Below, one piece after another: positions 1-9,422 of a stretch of DNA of 64,000 nucleotides. The notes under the pieces are model-generated. The model was not told where the DNA came from, made no database searches, and worked only from the letters and a program-made list of their open reading frames with translations. Source of the stretch: Pseudomonas cichorii. GTDB taxonomy: Bacteria; Pseudomonadota; Gammaproteobacteria; Pseudomonadales; Pseudomonadaceae. The stretch is from the NCBI RefSeq assembly GCF_018343775.1, contig NZ_CP074349.1, positions 2,718,001 through 2,782,000 on the forward strand. The letters run 5' to 3'. Within the stretch, counting starts at the first letter, position 1, and the number at the start of each line of letters is the position of its first letter. Both the position numbers and the translations under genes were made by a program.

Positions 1-2
1 CG

Positions 3-1562
3 AATTACATGCGTCCGTTTCCCGCGGTCAGCATGTTGCAGTTCGAGCCTCTGGAGCATTCGGGAGCGGGGATTGTAGTTGCCCGAGGAACTCCCGTGGA
101 AAGCATTCCGGTTGAGGACACCGTTTGTCATTTTCGTACCTGCTACGAAACGGCTGTATTACCGTTGAGGCTGAGTGCAGTCAATTACTCCGCAAATGGC
201 AACGGTGTATTGCTTGGCTTGCGTCTTGATATGAACGGTGACGGGCATATCGGTTCTCTGGAGCTGAATGATTTGCGACTGCATTTTGCCGGAGAGCCTT
301 ATGTCAGCCAGACGTTATACCTGGGGTTGATGCGCAATCTCGAAAAAATCAGTTTGACGCCCCTGGATGCGGAAGGTAATCCTTTTGCTGTTGCAGGCGA
401 CGAAACAGTATCTTTCAATATACCTGTCGACAGAATAAAAGCAGTGGGTTTTGCAGAAGAGGAAGCCCTTGTTCCTTATCCATTGAATACTTTTCGAGGG
501 TATCGTTATCTGCAGGAATACTTTGTATTTAAAGAGAAATACCTGTTTGTTGATGTGTCGGGGCTTGAGGTCATCAATTCACTGGCGCCGCAGATTCTGG
601 AAAAATCAAGGAGTATAGAGCTATCGTTTGATATCGCGAAAAATGAAATTCAGCGCCTGCGACCGACACTGCAGAATATCAAACTGTATTGCACGCCTAT
701 CGTGAACCTGTTCGAACAGGATGCACTGCCTGTTCGTCTTGAGGGTACGCAGGATGAATACCGGTTGCTGCCTGGCGGACATGACTCAAAAAAGTGCGGG
801 ATCTTTTCGGTCGACAAGGTGACCGGCTGGCAGCCGGGAGGTCTGGGTTATCAGGAGTTTGTGCTGTTTGAGTCATTCGAGCACGACCCCAGTTTCGACG
901 TGCAACATCCAAGGCCTTATTACAGCATTCGTCAGCATCCTTCACCGCTGCACGAGGGGCTGGACACGTATTTGAGTTTCGATGGTCGTCAGACCCGTCA
1001 GCATGAAACCCTCTCTGTGGAGTTGACCTGTACCCATCAGGACCTTCCCTTGCAGATAGCGGCAGGTGGCATTTGCAGGCCTTGCGAAGAAACACCTGAT
1101 TTTCTGAAGTTCAGAAATATTACACCGGCTACGCGAAGTTTTGCTCCGCCGCTACACAAGGAGTTTCTGTGGCGGGTGATCAGTAACATGTCCTTGAATT
1201 ACCTATCGTTGAATAACGTCTCGGCGTTGAAGTGCATTCTGGAAACGTATGACTTTCCGCGTTATTACGACCAGCAGGCTGAACGGGTCAGCAAGCAGCT
1301 TTTGAACGGACTCAAGTCCATTCGGCATGAACCTGTCGATCATTTATATCGAGGTCTCCCTGTTCGAGGGTTGAAAACGGAGTTGCTGATCGATACGCAA
1401 GGCTGTGCCGGTGAAGGAGGGTTGTTTGTTTTCGCTTCGGTACTTAACGAGTTTTTCGCTCTTTACGCCAGTCTCAACTCTTTCCATGAATTGCATGTCA
1501 GGAGCACCCAGGGAGAAGTATACGAATGGACACCACGCATGGGACTTCAACCTCTGATCTGA
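3..1562 (+). CDS. tssF: T6SS baseplate protein TssF (5' end outside window)
   Basis: TssF is a baseplate subunit that forms wedges with TssG, TssE and TssK below the contractile sheath in the cytoplasm. The reading frame is open from the window edge. The first visible residues, NYMRPFPAVSMLQFEPLE, match the conserved HYLRPIPSM-QFEP segment that lies about 70 residues into full-length TssF (about 590 aa), so the ATG at position 9 is internal and the true start is upstream. About 519 residues are visible and the C-terminus looks complete. It overlaps tssG by 37 bases, which implies translational coupling. The family call is strong and is reinforced by the neighbours tssG and clpV. Confidence 0.93.
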   Translation, partial: NYMRPFPAVSMLQFEPLEHSGAGIVVARGTPVESIPVEDTVCHFRTCYETAVLPLRLSAVNYSANGNGVLLGLRLDMNGDGHIGSLELNDLRLHFAGEPYVSQTLYLGLMRNLEKISLTPLDAEGNPFAVAGDETVSFNIPVDRIKAVGFAEEEALVPYPLNTFRGYRYLQEYFVFKEKYLFVDVSGLEVINSLAPQILEKSRSIELSFDIAKNEIQRLRPTLQNIKLYCTPIVNLFEQDALPVRLEGTQDEYRLLPGGHDSKKCGIFSVDKVTGWQPGGLGYQEFVLFESFEHDPSFDVQHPRPYYSIRQHPSPLHEGLDTYLSFDGRQTRQHETLSVELTCTHQDLPLQIAAGGICRPCEETPDFLKFRNITPATRSFAPPLHKEFLWRVISNMSLNYLSLNNVSALKCILETYDFPRYYDQQAERVSKQLLNGLKSIRHEPVDHLYRGLPVRGLKTELLIDTQGCAGEGGLFVFASVLNEFFALYASLNSFHELHVRSTQGEVYEWTPRMGLQPLI

Positions 1563-2527
1563 AACGATTGAGTCAGACGATACGTAGATACTCGCTGTTT
1601 CAGGCAATACCCTTGATTGTAGAGCAACTACTGGAAGTCAACCCGGATGTCGATGAAGAGGATGTTCAGGACTTGCTGGAGTTTCAAGCCAATCCTGGCC
1701 TGGGATTTCCCGGAAGCGATATTGATGGCCTGGTTTTTTTTGAAGAGCACGGACAGCAGCGGGCACGACTTACGCTCAACTTGCTGGGTTTGTGTGGAGG
1801 CAACTCGCCGTTACCTGCTTTTTATAGTGAGCAAGCGTCAGGCGATAGCGAGTCATCGCAAACGACGCGTTCGTTCCTCGATGTTTTTCATCATCGTTTG
1901 CATCGGCTTATTTTTCCGGTCTGGCGTAAATATCGTTATGAAGCCAGCTTTACACATGGCGCGAAGGATTCTTTTTCAGGGCAACTCTTTGCCCTGATAG
2001 GTCTGGCAGGAGAGGACGTTCGCCGTACTGAAGAACTCAACTGGAAACGTTTGTTTCCCTATCTCGGCTTGCTGAGTTTGAGGGCTCATTCAGCAGCATT
2101 GATAGAGTCTGTACTGCGCTACTACTTCAAGCATGCCAGCTTGTTCATTGAGCAATGTATGGAGCGTTCTGTTGATGTTGTAGAGCGGCAACGCAACCGT
2201 TTGGGGATCGTCAATAGCCGCCTTGGTGAGGATGCAGTGTTGGGCACGCGTGTCTGTGATCGAGGTGGCAAGTTTCGTATTCACATCAAACAACTTGGCT
2301 GGGAGCGCTTTCACGAATTCCTGCCCATAGGTTCCGGCTTTGGATCTCTTGCAGCATTGGTGCGCTTCACCCTGCGCGACCAACTGGATTACGACATTCG
2401 CCTGGAATTACGCCAGGACGAAATCAGAGAGCTGCGTATTGGCGACTCCAACAGTTGCCATCTGGGTTGGAGCAGTTGGCTCGGATGTGAGCGGGCTGAT
2501 GGCCTGGTCACTCTGAACAGTCATTAA
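1526..2527 (+). CDS. tssG: T6SS baseplate protein TssG
   Basis: TssG (333 aa, normal length for the family) is the partner of TssF in the T6SS baseplate wedge. The N-terminal half carries the family signature: a hydrophobic leader (RYSLFQAIPLIVEQLL), then a region like NPGLGFPGSDIDGL, then LTLNLLGLCGGNSPLP, which corresponds to the conserved F-GL-G--GPLP segment. The ATG chosen lies inside the 3' end of tssF; the next in-frame ATG is far downstream, and the overlap arrangement is usual for these genes. It is followed 12 bases later by clpV with a good AAGGA-type ribosome site. Expected to be cytoplasmic. Confidence 0.93.
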   Translation: MDTTHGTSTSDLKRLSQTIRRYSLFQAIPLIVEQLLEVNPDVDEEDVQDLLEFQANPGLGFPGSDIDGLVFFEEHGQQRARLTLNLLGLCGGNSPLPAFYSEQASGDSESSQTTRSFLDVFHHRLHRLIFPVWRKYRYEASFTHGAKDSFSGQLFALIGLAGEDVRRTEELNWKRLFPYLGLLSLRAHSAALIESVLRYYFKHASLFIEQCMERSVDVVERQRNRLGIVNSRLGEDAVLGTRVCDRGGKFRIHIKQLGWERFHEFLPIGSGFGSLAALVRFTLRDQLDYDIRLELRQDEIRELRIGDSNSCHLGWSSWLGCERADGLVTLNSH

Positions 2528-2539
2528 GGACAGATATCG

Positions 2540-5119
2540 ATGATCAATGTAGACCTGCAACAACTGGTGAATGCACTGGATGCAGTTACTCGCAAAGACC
2601 TTGAGGGAACTGCAGAACGCTGTGTGGCAAGAGGTGGCAGCAAGATTCTCGTGGAGGATCTGCTGCTGGCCCTGCTCGAACGCCCTGACGGGATGCTGTC
2701 CCGTGCCTTGCAGGACGCGGATGTAGAACCAGGATCTCTGGCCGTGACCTTGCAAATGACCATGGAGCACCGTTCTTCCTGCAACCCGGTATTCGCTCCG
2801 GAACTGGTCCAGTGGCTTCAGGATGCTTTGCTTGTCGCCAATCTGGAGCTGGGTCAGAGCCAGATCGGGCAGGCGGCCTTGATCCTGGCCTTGCTGCGCA
2901 ATCCCGTCCGCTACGCCGGTAGCCGTTATCAGCCATTGCTGGCGAAGATAAATATCGACCGCTTGCGTGATTTCGCGCTTGGCGAGCAGGTTGCATCTGC
3001 CGATGCCCCCTCACCAACAGGCGAGTCCCTGCTGGCCCGTTTCACCCAGAACCTGACCCGCCAAGCCAGGGACGGCAAGCTCGATCCGGTTCTGTGCCGT
3101 GATCCCGAGATCCGGCAGATGGTCGACATCCTGGCCCGTCGTCGCAAGAACAACCCGATCGTGATCGGCGAGGCGGGTGTCGGGAAGACCGCGATTGTGG
3201 AAGGGCTGGCACTGCGAATTGCCCAGGGTGATGTCCCGCAGCCCTTGCAGGGTGTCGAGCTGCTGTCGCTGGACATGGGCTTGCTGCAGGCTGGAGCAAG
3301 CCTGAAGGGTGAGTTTGAACGTCGCCTCAAAGGCATCATCGATGAGGTGAAGTCTTCTCCCGAGCCGATCATTCTTTTTATCGACGAGGCCCATACCCTG
3401 ATTGGTGCCGGAGCCCAGGCCGGGAGCTCCGATGCGGCGAATCTGCTGAAACCTGCCTTGGCGCGAGGTGAGCTGCGAACCATCGCGGCGACCACATGGG
3501 CAGAGTACAAGAAGTATTTCGAGAAAGACCCGGCATTGTCGCGACGCTTTCAACCCGTGCAAGTGCATGAGCCTTCTGTGGACGAGGCCATTACCATCCT
3601 GCGTGGTCTGGCCCCGGTCTATGAAAAGAGTCACGGCGTTTATCTGCGTGACGATGCGGTCGTTGCGGCTGCCCGGTTATCGGCACGTTACCTGTCCGGA
3701 CGACAGTTGCCGGACAAGGCTGTCGATGTTCTGGACACGGCCTGTGCCCGTGTCCGGATCAGCCTCGCAGCGCCTCCCGAAAGCCTGGAGCTTTTGCGTG
3801 CCGGTCGGGCTGAAGGGCAGCGTCAGATCGATGCCTTGAGGCGCGATGCCGATGCGGGATTACCGGTCGATGCGTGCCTGTTGTATACGCTGCAAGCCCG
3901 GATGGCGCAGGCAGGCGAGGAAGAGGCCGGGCTTGAGCAGCTTTGGCATGAACAACGAGAGGACGCTGAACATTTGCTCCTGTTGCGACAGCAACTGGCT
4001 GATGCGCGCAACCAGCAGGATCGTGAAGGCGTGCCTGAGTCAATCGAGCATGAGCTACAGATCATCCATCAGCGCCTGGTCCTGAGTCAGGCAAGCCATC
4101 GGCTGGTCAGTTTCGAGGTTTGTCCTCGGCTGGTCGCCGAGGTGATCAGCGCCTGGACAGGTATTCCGCTTTCCCAACTGGCTGGCGAATACTGCGACAA
4201 GGTTGCCGACTTTGCTTCGGGCTTGCGTTTCTGGATCCGTGGACAGGAGCAGGCCATCGGGGCACTGGATCGTTCCATGCGTGCCGTTGCAGCGGGGCTG
4301 AACAAGTCCGATGCGCCTGTTGGAGTCTTTCTGCTGACAGGTCCCAGTGGCGTCGGCAAAACCGAAACCGCTCTGGCACTTGCTGACCTGCTGTACGGCG
4401 GCGAGCGTTTTCTGATCACGATCAACATGTCGGAATTCCAGGAGAAACATACGGTTTCCCGGTTGATCGGCTCGCCACCCGGTTACGTCGGTTACGGCGA
4501 AGGTGGAATGCTGACCGAAGCTGTCCGGCAAAAGCCGTATTCGGTGGTTCTGCTGGATGAAGTGGAAAAAGCCGATCCCGATGTTTTGAATCTTTTCTAT
4601 CAGATCTTCGACAAGGGTGTGGTCAATGATGGCGAGGGAAGGGAGATCAACTTCCGCAACACCTTGATCCTCATGACCTCCAATCTGGGCAGCGACGCCA
4701 TTACGGCGCTGTGTCAGAACGGTCAGCTGCCCGAAGCGGATGAACTGGACAAGATCATTCGTCCGCTACTCAGTGCCCACTTCAAGCCGGCGTTGCTGGC
4801 ACGGATGCAAGTGGTGCCTTACTACCCGATCAGCGAGCCGCTGATGCGCGAGTTGATCGAACTCAAACTTCGTCGCCTGGGTGAGCGTCTGTCATCCCGG
4901 CAACTGGTATTCAGTCATTGTCAGGCGCTGGTCACTTACCTGACCGAGCGTTGCGCGCAAAGTGACAGTGGCGCACGGCTGGTGGACTCGCTGCTGGATC
5001 TGCACGTGCTGCCCCTGATCGCAGACCGGGTGCTGGATGCCATGGCCCGAGGCGAAAGGCTGGAAACAGTGCATGCCACGCTCGACGCTGCAGGCACCGT
5101 CATTTGCGAGTGCGCATGA
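2540..5119 (+). CDS. clpV: T6SS sheath-disassembly ATPase ClpV (TssH)
   Basis: Class-I AAA+ unfoldase that recognises contracted TssB/TssC sheath and recycles it. The protein is 859 aa, the usual ClpV size. It has an N-terminal Clp-N domain (about 1-150), a first AAA+ module with Walker A GEAGVGKT near residue 210 and Walker B ILFIDEAH near 278, a middle coiled-coil region (about 400-520), and a second AAA+ module with Walker A GPSGVGKT near 601 and Walker B VVLLDEVEKA near 669. Position after tssF-tssG separates it from housekeeping ClpB. A ribosome site (TTAAGGA) precedes the ATG by 10 bases. The stop codon overlaps the ATG of the next gene (ATGA), so the two are probably coupled. Confidence 0.96.
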   Translation: MINVDLQQLVNALDAVTRKDLEGTAERCVARGGSKILVEDLLLALLERPDGMLSRALQDADVEPGSLAVTLQMTMEHRSSCNPVFAPELVQWLQDALLVANLELGQSQIGQAALILALLRNPVRYAGSRYQPLLAKINIDRLRDFALGEQVASADAPSPTGESLLARFTQNLTRQARDGKLDPVLCRDPEIRQMVDILARRRKNNPIVIGEAGVGKTAIVEGLALRIAQGDVPQPLQGVELLSLDMGLLQAGASLKGEFERRLKGIIDEVKSSPEPIILFIDEAHTLIGAGAQAGSSDAANLLKPALARGELRTIAATTWAEYKKYFEKDPALSRRFQPVQVHEPSVDEAITILRGLAPVYEKSHGVYLRDDAVVAAARLSARYLSGRQLPDKAVDVLDTACARVRISLAAPPESLELLRAGRAEGQRQIDALRRDADAGLPVDACLLYTLQARMAQAGEEEAGLEQLWHEQREDAEHLLLLRQQLADARNQQDREGVPESIEHELQIIHQRLVLSQASHRLVSFEVCPRLVAEVISAWTGIPLSQLAGEYCDKVADFASGLRFWIRGQEQAIGALDRSMRAVAAGLNKSDAPVGVFLLTGPSGVGKTETALALADLLYGGERFLITINMSEFQEKHTVSRLIGSPPGYVGYGEGGMLTEAVRQKPYSVVLLDEVEKADPDVLNLFYQIFDKGVVNDGEGREINFRNTLILMTSNLGSDAITALCQNGQLPEADELDKIIRPLLSAHFKPALLARMQVVPYYPISEPLMRELIELKLRRLGERLSSRQLVFSHCQALVTYLTERCAQSDSGARLVDSLLDLHVLPLIADRVLDAMARGERLETVHATLDAAGTVICECA

Positions 5120-6624
5120 TGTTCAATTCAATTGAAGAGCCTTTCGGCTATGTCCAGAAACTCTGTGCCCAATACACCCGTCTTTCGCATCTCTGCGACA
5201 GCGAGAGCCTGTTGCAGGCGTTTGCGCTTGCTGCCGCAGAGCTGACTGATTGCGAACTGGGCCGCTTATATCTGCTCGATGCTACCCAGACCCGTCTGCA
5301 GTTGTGTGCAGAAGCCCGGGAAGGCCTGATCATTCCGATAAGCCCTGCAAGCCTTGAAGTGGATTGCAAGGGGGAGCAGCTATTGCAGTTCTGTCTCTGC
5401 CAGAACCAGGTTGTCAGTGTGAGTGAACTCAGTATCGGGATCTATGACACCGGCTTCTTGCCGACCCATGAGCAAGCCTGGAAATCGTTGTTGTGTATGC
5501 CACTGGTGGATCAGCAGCAGAGAGTTGCCGGGCTGCTATTGTGCGCCGGCCTGAATCGCAGGGTGCTCGATGGCTTTGCCGAGTCTCTGGGCGAACTCGG
5601 AGCATTTGTACTTTCGCAATTGCAACTGCTGCAGCGTCTGCGACCTTCTGTCAGTCCTCTTGACGTGAAGCCTTCCCGCAAGCGGTACGGCCTGATCGGC
5701 CAGAGCGAGATCATGCACCAGACCTGCCACTTGATCGGCAAGGTGCTGCAAAGCTCATACACGGTCTTGCTGACCGGTGAAACGGGGACAGGCAAGGAAG
5801 TGGTGGCTCGTGCCATTCACGATCACGGGCCTCGCCGCTCCAGGCCTTTTGTCGTGCAGAACTGCACGGCTTTCCCTGAAGGGCTTCTGGAAAGCGAGTT
5901 GTTCGGTTATTGCAGAGGTGCATTTACCGGGGCTGATCGTGATCGGGCAGGCCTGTTCGATACAGCCAATGGTGGCACGTTATTGCTGGACGAGATTGGC
6001 GATATGCCGCTGTCCTTGCAGGCAAAGCTCTTGCGGGTCTTGCAGGAAGGGGAGATTCGCCCGCTGGGGTCAAGCGAGACCCGCAAGGTCGATGTGCGAA
6101 TCATCGCTGCAACTCACCGCAATCTCCTGGCACTGGTGGCCGAAGGGGTGTTCAGGGAAGACCTTTACTATCGGCTTGCCCAGTTTCCCATCGAGTTGCC
6201 GCCATTGCGTCACCGTGAAGGGGACATTGCGGAGCTGGCACGACATTTTGCCGACAAGGCTTGTAACTTTCTTGGGCGTGCGCCTGTTCGATGGTCTGAA
6301 GTGGCGCTTCTGCTGCTGTGCCGACGTAGTTTTCCCGGCAATGTCCGCGAACTGAAAGGGCTGGTGGAGCGCGCTGTTCTGTTATGTGAAGGGGACGAAC
6401 TGTTGCCTGAACACTTTTCTTTTGATGTAAAGCTGTTGGTGCGTGATACGACACTTAATCTTCGAGAGCGCCTTGAACAAGTCGAACGTTGTGTACTGCT
6501 TGATTCCTTGAGGAAAAGTGGCGGCAATCGCAGTCTTGCCGCACGTGAGTTGGGATTGGCACGTCGTACTCTGCTTTATCGCATGTCTCATTTGAATATC
6601 AAACGTGATGAGCTGCATGCCTGA
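5116..6624 (+). CDS. sigma-54-dependent activator in the T6SS operon (Sfa-like)
   Basis: Bacterial enhancer-binding protein of 502 aa. It has an N-terminal GAF-type sensory domain (about residues 15-170), then a central AAA+ domain with Walker A GETGTGKE near 221, the sigma-54 contact loop GAFTGA near 268 and Walker [10 protein letters not shown] near 289, then a C-terminal Fis-type helix-turn-helix (about 455-500, ending in the pattern [20 protein letters not shown]). An intact GAFTGA loop argues that it still activates sigma-54 promoters. A TTG at 5104 is possible, but the ATG overlapping the clpV stop (ATGA) is the better start. The position after clpV equals that of Sfa2/Sfa3 in P. aeruginosa HSI-II/III, so it probably controls T6SS genes; no clear -24/-12 promoter was found inside the window. 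Confidence 0.92.
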   Translation: MMFNSIEEPFGYVQKLCAQYTRLSHLCDSESLLQAFALAAAELTDCELGRLYLLDATQTRLQLCAEAREGLIIPISPASLEVDCKGEQLLQFCLCQNQVVSVSELSIGIYDTGFLPTHEQAWKSLLCMPLVDQQQRVAGLLLCAGLNRRVLDGFAESLGELGAFVLSQLQLLQRLRPSVSPLDVKPSRKRYGLIGQSEIMHQTCHLIGKVLQSSYTVLLTGETGTGKEVVARAIHDHGPRRSRPFVVQNCTAFPEGLLESELFGYCRGAFTGADRDRAGLFDTANGGTLLLDEIGDMPLSLQAKLLRVLQEGEIRPLGSSETRKVDVRIIAATHRNLLALVAEGVFREDLYYRLAQFPIELPPLRHREGDIAELARHFADKACNFLGRAPVRWSEVALLLLCRRSFPGNVRELKGLVERAVLLCEGDELLPEHFSFDVKLLVRDTTLNLRERLEQVERCVLLDSLRKSGGNRSLAARELGLARRTLLYRMSHLNIKRDELHA

Positions 6625-6675
6625 TCGATAAGTAACTTTTATTGTTTGTTTCACCCATTTTCATAGAGGCATTTT

Positions 6676-6816
6676 ATGAGTGTTCGTTATTGGCTGCCTG
6701 CTGTTTTTGTTTTTGTCGTTTTAAATTTTCTGGCGGGGTGTGGTGGCCACTTCAAATTTGATGATGACGAATATCGTACGTTGGGCGACCCCGACTCAAT
6801 AAATCGTGGCAAGTAG
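6676..6816 (+). CDS. 46-residue T6SS-locus lipoprotein
   Basis: A small gene between the sigma-54 activator and the Fha-like gene. The ATG is preceded by ATAGAGGC as ribosome site. The peptide starts MSVRYWLPAVFVFVV, a hydrophobic export signal, and reaches a lipobox FLAGC at residues 18-22, so Cys22 should be lipidated. The mature part is only 25 residues, polar and acidic (FKFDDDEYRTLGDPDS). It lies on the same strand with 17 bases to the next start, inside an uninterrupted T6SS operon, so it is very likely co-expressed. It is not TssJ, which is present further on. I do not recognise a named family. The hydrophobic stretch, lipobox and ribosome site make it a convincing gene; its role is unknown. 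Confidence 0.72.
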   Translation: MSVRYWLPAVFVFVVLNFLAGCGGHFKFDDDEYRTLGDPDSINRGK

Positions 6817-6833
6817 TGGCAAGAGAAAGAATC

Positions 6834-7595
6834 ATGGAAAATTTCTTTGAAGGGATGAATACCTCGTTGGACCCACTTGCCGCCATGGACATGAAGGCCT
6901 TACCGGGAGCGCCCCTTCAAGCGGGGTATGGGATAGATCATGCTCCCGTGGACAGTGAAAGCCTGTTGCTGCCTGCTCTGATTGATTGTCCGTTCGCCGA
7001 GCCTTGTCAGGGCGAATCACAAACCCTCACTGGCGATTTCTGGAAAGCATTTGGCGACGCGTTGGGTATTAATATCGATCATCTTGAACCGTCGGCTCGT
7101 CAGGTGCTGGCGTTAAATACTGCACGGTTATTCAGGCACTGTATTAGCGGTATAAAAGATAATTTGCGTACCCGCCGTGAGTTGAAAAGCGAGTTGCAGT
7201 TGGCGCCGGAGGGCATGGGGCCAATTGAACGGGCGACCGATGTCAGTGCGGCGGTTGATGGCGTATTGAATGGCAAGTTTCCAGTGTCTTCGCTTGTGCA
7301 GGACTTTCGAGCATTACAGGCTCATCAAGTTGCCATGCTGGATGCCAGTCGCACCATGGCGCGTCTCACGCTGGAGCAGTTTTCACCGCAACAACTGACC
7401 TGGAAGTTTGAACAGGATGGCGGTCTCTCGTTATTGCAAACGGCGGGAAAGCGTTGGCGCGCCTATGTGCGTCATTACCACTCTCTGGAGCAGGAGGGTG
7501 AATGGGAAAAACGTCTGTTGGTCAGCAACTTTGCCCATGCCTATGAAGAACAGATTCGCCTGATAAACACCCTCTACCTGGACACCCAAGGATGA
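6834..7595 (+). CDS. Fha/TagH-type T6SS protein lacking the FHA domain
   Basis: 253 aa. The region from about residue 65 on (DFWKAFGDALGIN, then RQVLALNTARLFRHCISGIKDNLRTRRELKSELQ near residues 85-120) matches the conserved C-terminal domain of T6SS FHA proteins (TagH/Fha1, VI_FHA family). Full-length relatives are about 400-650 aa and begin with a phosphothreonine-binding FHA domain. Here no GR-, S--H- or N-G-type FHA motif precedes it; only about 60 residues of low-complexity Pro/Ala-rich linker are left. The position equals that of fha2 in HSI-II clusters. I chose the ATG at 6834; a GTG at 6816 is in frame. Base composition is more AT-rich than in tssK-tssM. The stop overlaps the tssJ start (ATGA). 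Family assignment is by pattern and position. Confidence 0.72.
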   Translation: MENFFEGMNTSLDPLAAMDMKALPGAPLQAGYGIDHAPVDSESLLLPALIDCPFAEPCQGESQTLTGDFWKAFGDALGINIDHLEPSARQVLALNTARLFRHCISGIKDNLRTRRELKSELQLAPEGMGPIERATDVSAAVDGVLNGKFPVSSLVQDFRALQAHQVAMLDASRTMARLTLEQFSPQQLTWKFEQDGGLSLLQTAGKRWRAYVRHYHSLEQEGEWEKRLLVSNFAHAYEEQIRLINTLYLDTQG

Positions 7596-8095
7596 TAACT
7601 ATGTTTTGCCTCAAGAGTTCGATCATGCTGCCCGTGCTGCTGGCACTGAGCAGTTGTTCGGCATTGTCGCCTTACTCGACCCAGACCCGCTTGAGTCTGC
7701 AACTGATAGCCAGTGACGGCCTTAACCCCGATATCAACGGTCGATCCTCTCCTATCGTGTTGCGCCTGCTTGAGCTGAAGCATCCGGTTGCTTTCGAGAA
7801 CATGGATTTTTTCAGTCTGTATGGACGCTCCAAAGAGTCCCTGAGTACGGACCTCGTCGCAAGCGAGGAGCTGGAATTACTGCCGGGGCAAAGCATCGTT
7901 CTCAAATTGAAGACCGGGAAAGACAGTCAGTATGTCGGAGTTCTGGCTGCTTATCGAAACCTGCCTGAAACCCGGTGGCGCTATGTCATTCCGTTGACGG
8001 TCGAGGGGCATACCCGTACCGAACTGTCGCTCGATGACGCCGGTATTCACCGTAGCGATGAACATCAGCCAGGGCGAATGACCAGCCATGAGTGA
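7592..8095 (+). CDS. tssJ: T6SS outer-membrane lipoprotein TssJ
   Basis: TssJ anchors the TssL-TssM membrane complex to the outer membrane by binding periplasmic TssM. The 167-aa product has a signal peptide with lipobox LALSSC, giving a lipidated Cys near residue 22 (or 19 if the second ATG at 7601 is used). The mature part has the family beta-sandwich pattern: LSLQLIASDGLNPDINGRS, then PIVLRLLELK and the FF-LYG segment, then LVASEELELLPGQS. It starts in an ATGA overlap with the Fha-like gene and its 3' end overlaps tssK by 8 bases. Corresponds to lip2 of HSI-II clusters. Confidence 0.9.
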   Translation: MITMFCLKSSIMLPVLLALSSCSALSPYSTQTRLSLQLIASDGLNPDINGRSSPIVLRLLELKHPVAFENMDFFSLYGRSKESLSTDLVASEELELLPGQSIVLKLKTGKDSQYVGVLAAYRNLPETRWRYVIPLTVEGHTRTELSLDDAGIHRSDEHQPGRMTSHE

Positions 8096-9422
8096 GCATA
8101 AAGTCATCTGGCGTGAAGGCATGTTATTGCGTCCGCAGCACTTTCAGCATAACGACCGTTATTACGATCATCAGATGAGAGTCCGTACCCGGTTGGCCGG
8201 TGCCTATGTGTGGGGCTTCACAGAGTTGGTGATAGACCCGCAGTTTCTGACTTCCGGGCAGATCGTGATCGCTCAGGCGTCGGGGGTTCTTCCCGATGGC
8301 AGCATTTTCGACCTTGGGGATCGTGATAAACCCCTGGCTCTGGATATACCGCCCAATACCATGGACACGCCGGTCTATCTGGCATTGCCACTGGTGACCG
8401 GGAATTGCATTGAGGCGCGGGGACCGGAACAGCCCGATGTGCTGGCCCGATACACCTCCTATACACGCAAGATATCGGACTCCAATGCCGGGGAAGGAAA
8501 CTCCACGGAGATCATTTGCGCGCGCCCGGACTTTCACCTGCTGCCGGGTGAGCAGCAGGGCGAGCAGACGTATGTGAGGCTCAAGGTGTGCCATGTCCTG
8601 TCGGCTTCACCTGACAAGGCAATCACGCTGGCCCCTGGCTTTACCCCGACATTCATCAATGCCCGTCGCTCGACCTATCTGACGTCATGCCTCAAGGAAG
8701 TGGTGGGCTTGCTGGAGTATCGCGGCGATGTCATTGCCAGGCGCGTTCGTGCAAGCGGCAAGGTCGGTGGCGGGCAAGTCGGTGATTTCATGATGCTGCA
8801 ACTGATCAACCGTACCGAGTTGCTGCTCAGGCATTACCTGAACATCGAAGAGGTTCATCCGGAAGAGTTGTACCGCGTGTTGCTGGTCATGCTGGGTGAT
8901 CTGGCCACATTCGGCGGCGACACCCGGCGCCCTGTGCTGAGCAGTGGTTATCGGCACAGTGATCAAGAGGCGACGTTCAGCGCCTTGATGGCCGAGATCC
9001 GGCAAGTGTTGTCGATGGTGCTCGAACAGCATGCAACTGAACTGGAGCTGCAGGCTCGTCAGTATGGCGTTCTGGTGTCCCCGCGTGTCGATCAGCAATT
9101 GCTGGGTTCGGCGTCGTTCGTTCTGGCTGCCAGTGCGCATTGCGATACCGAAGAGTTGCGCCATCGGCTGCCTTCACATCTCAAGGTCGGGTCCGTGGAG
9201 AGCATTCGCGAGCTGGTCAACCTGCATCTGCCGGGAATCAGGCTCAGACCGCTGCCGGTTGCGCCCCGACAGATTCCGTTTCACTCGAACAAGACCTATT
9301 TCATTCTCGAACTCAATGCTCAGGAACAGGCCCTGGTAGAAAACTCCGGAGGCTTTGCTTTCCATGTTTCAGGTGAGTTTGACGGGCTTGATTTGCAATT
9401 CTGGGCCATCAGGAACTCATGA
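8088..9422 (+). CDS. tssK: T6SS baseplate-membrane connector TssK
   Basis: TssK (444 aa, normal family length) is a trimeric protein that joins the baseplate wedges to the TssL/TssM membrane complex. The start MSEHKVIWREGMLLRPQHFQ is the hallmark of the family (W-EG-FL-PQHFQ), which fixes the ATG even though it overlaps tssJ by 8 bases. The C-terminal part keeps the conserved pattern ending in F-V-GEF-GLDL--WAI. No membrane segment or signal peptide is visible, in line with a cytoplasmic location. Its stop overlaps the ATG of tssL. Confidence 0.95.
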   Translation: MSEHKVIWREGMLLRPQHFQHNDRYYDHQMRVRTRLAGAYVWGFTELVIDPQFLTSGQIVIAQASGVLPDGSIFDLGDRDKPLALDIPPNTMDTPVYLALPLVTGNCIEARGPEQPDVLARYTSYTRKISDSNAGEGNSTEIICARPDFHLLPGEQQGEQTYVRLKVCHVLSASPDKAITLAPGFTPTFINARRSTYLTSCLKEVVGLLEYRGDVIARRVRASGKVGGGQVGDFMMLQLINRTELLLRHYLNIEEVHPEELYRVLLVMLGDLATFGGDTRRPVLSSGYRHSDQEATFSALMAEIRQVLSMVLEQHATELELQARQYGVLVSPRVDQQLLGSASFVLAASAHCDTEELRHRLPSHLKVGSVESIRELVNLHLPGIRLRPLPVAPRQIPFHSNKTYFILELNAQEQALVENSGGFAFHVSGEFDGLDLQFWAIRNS

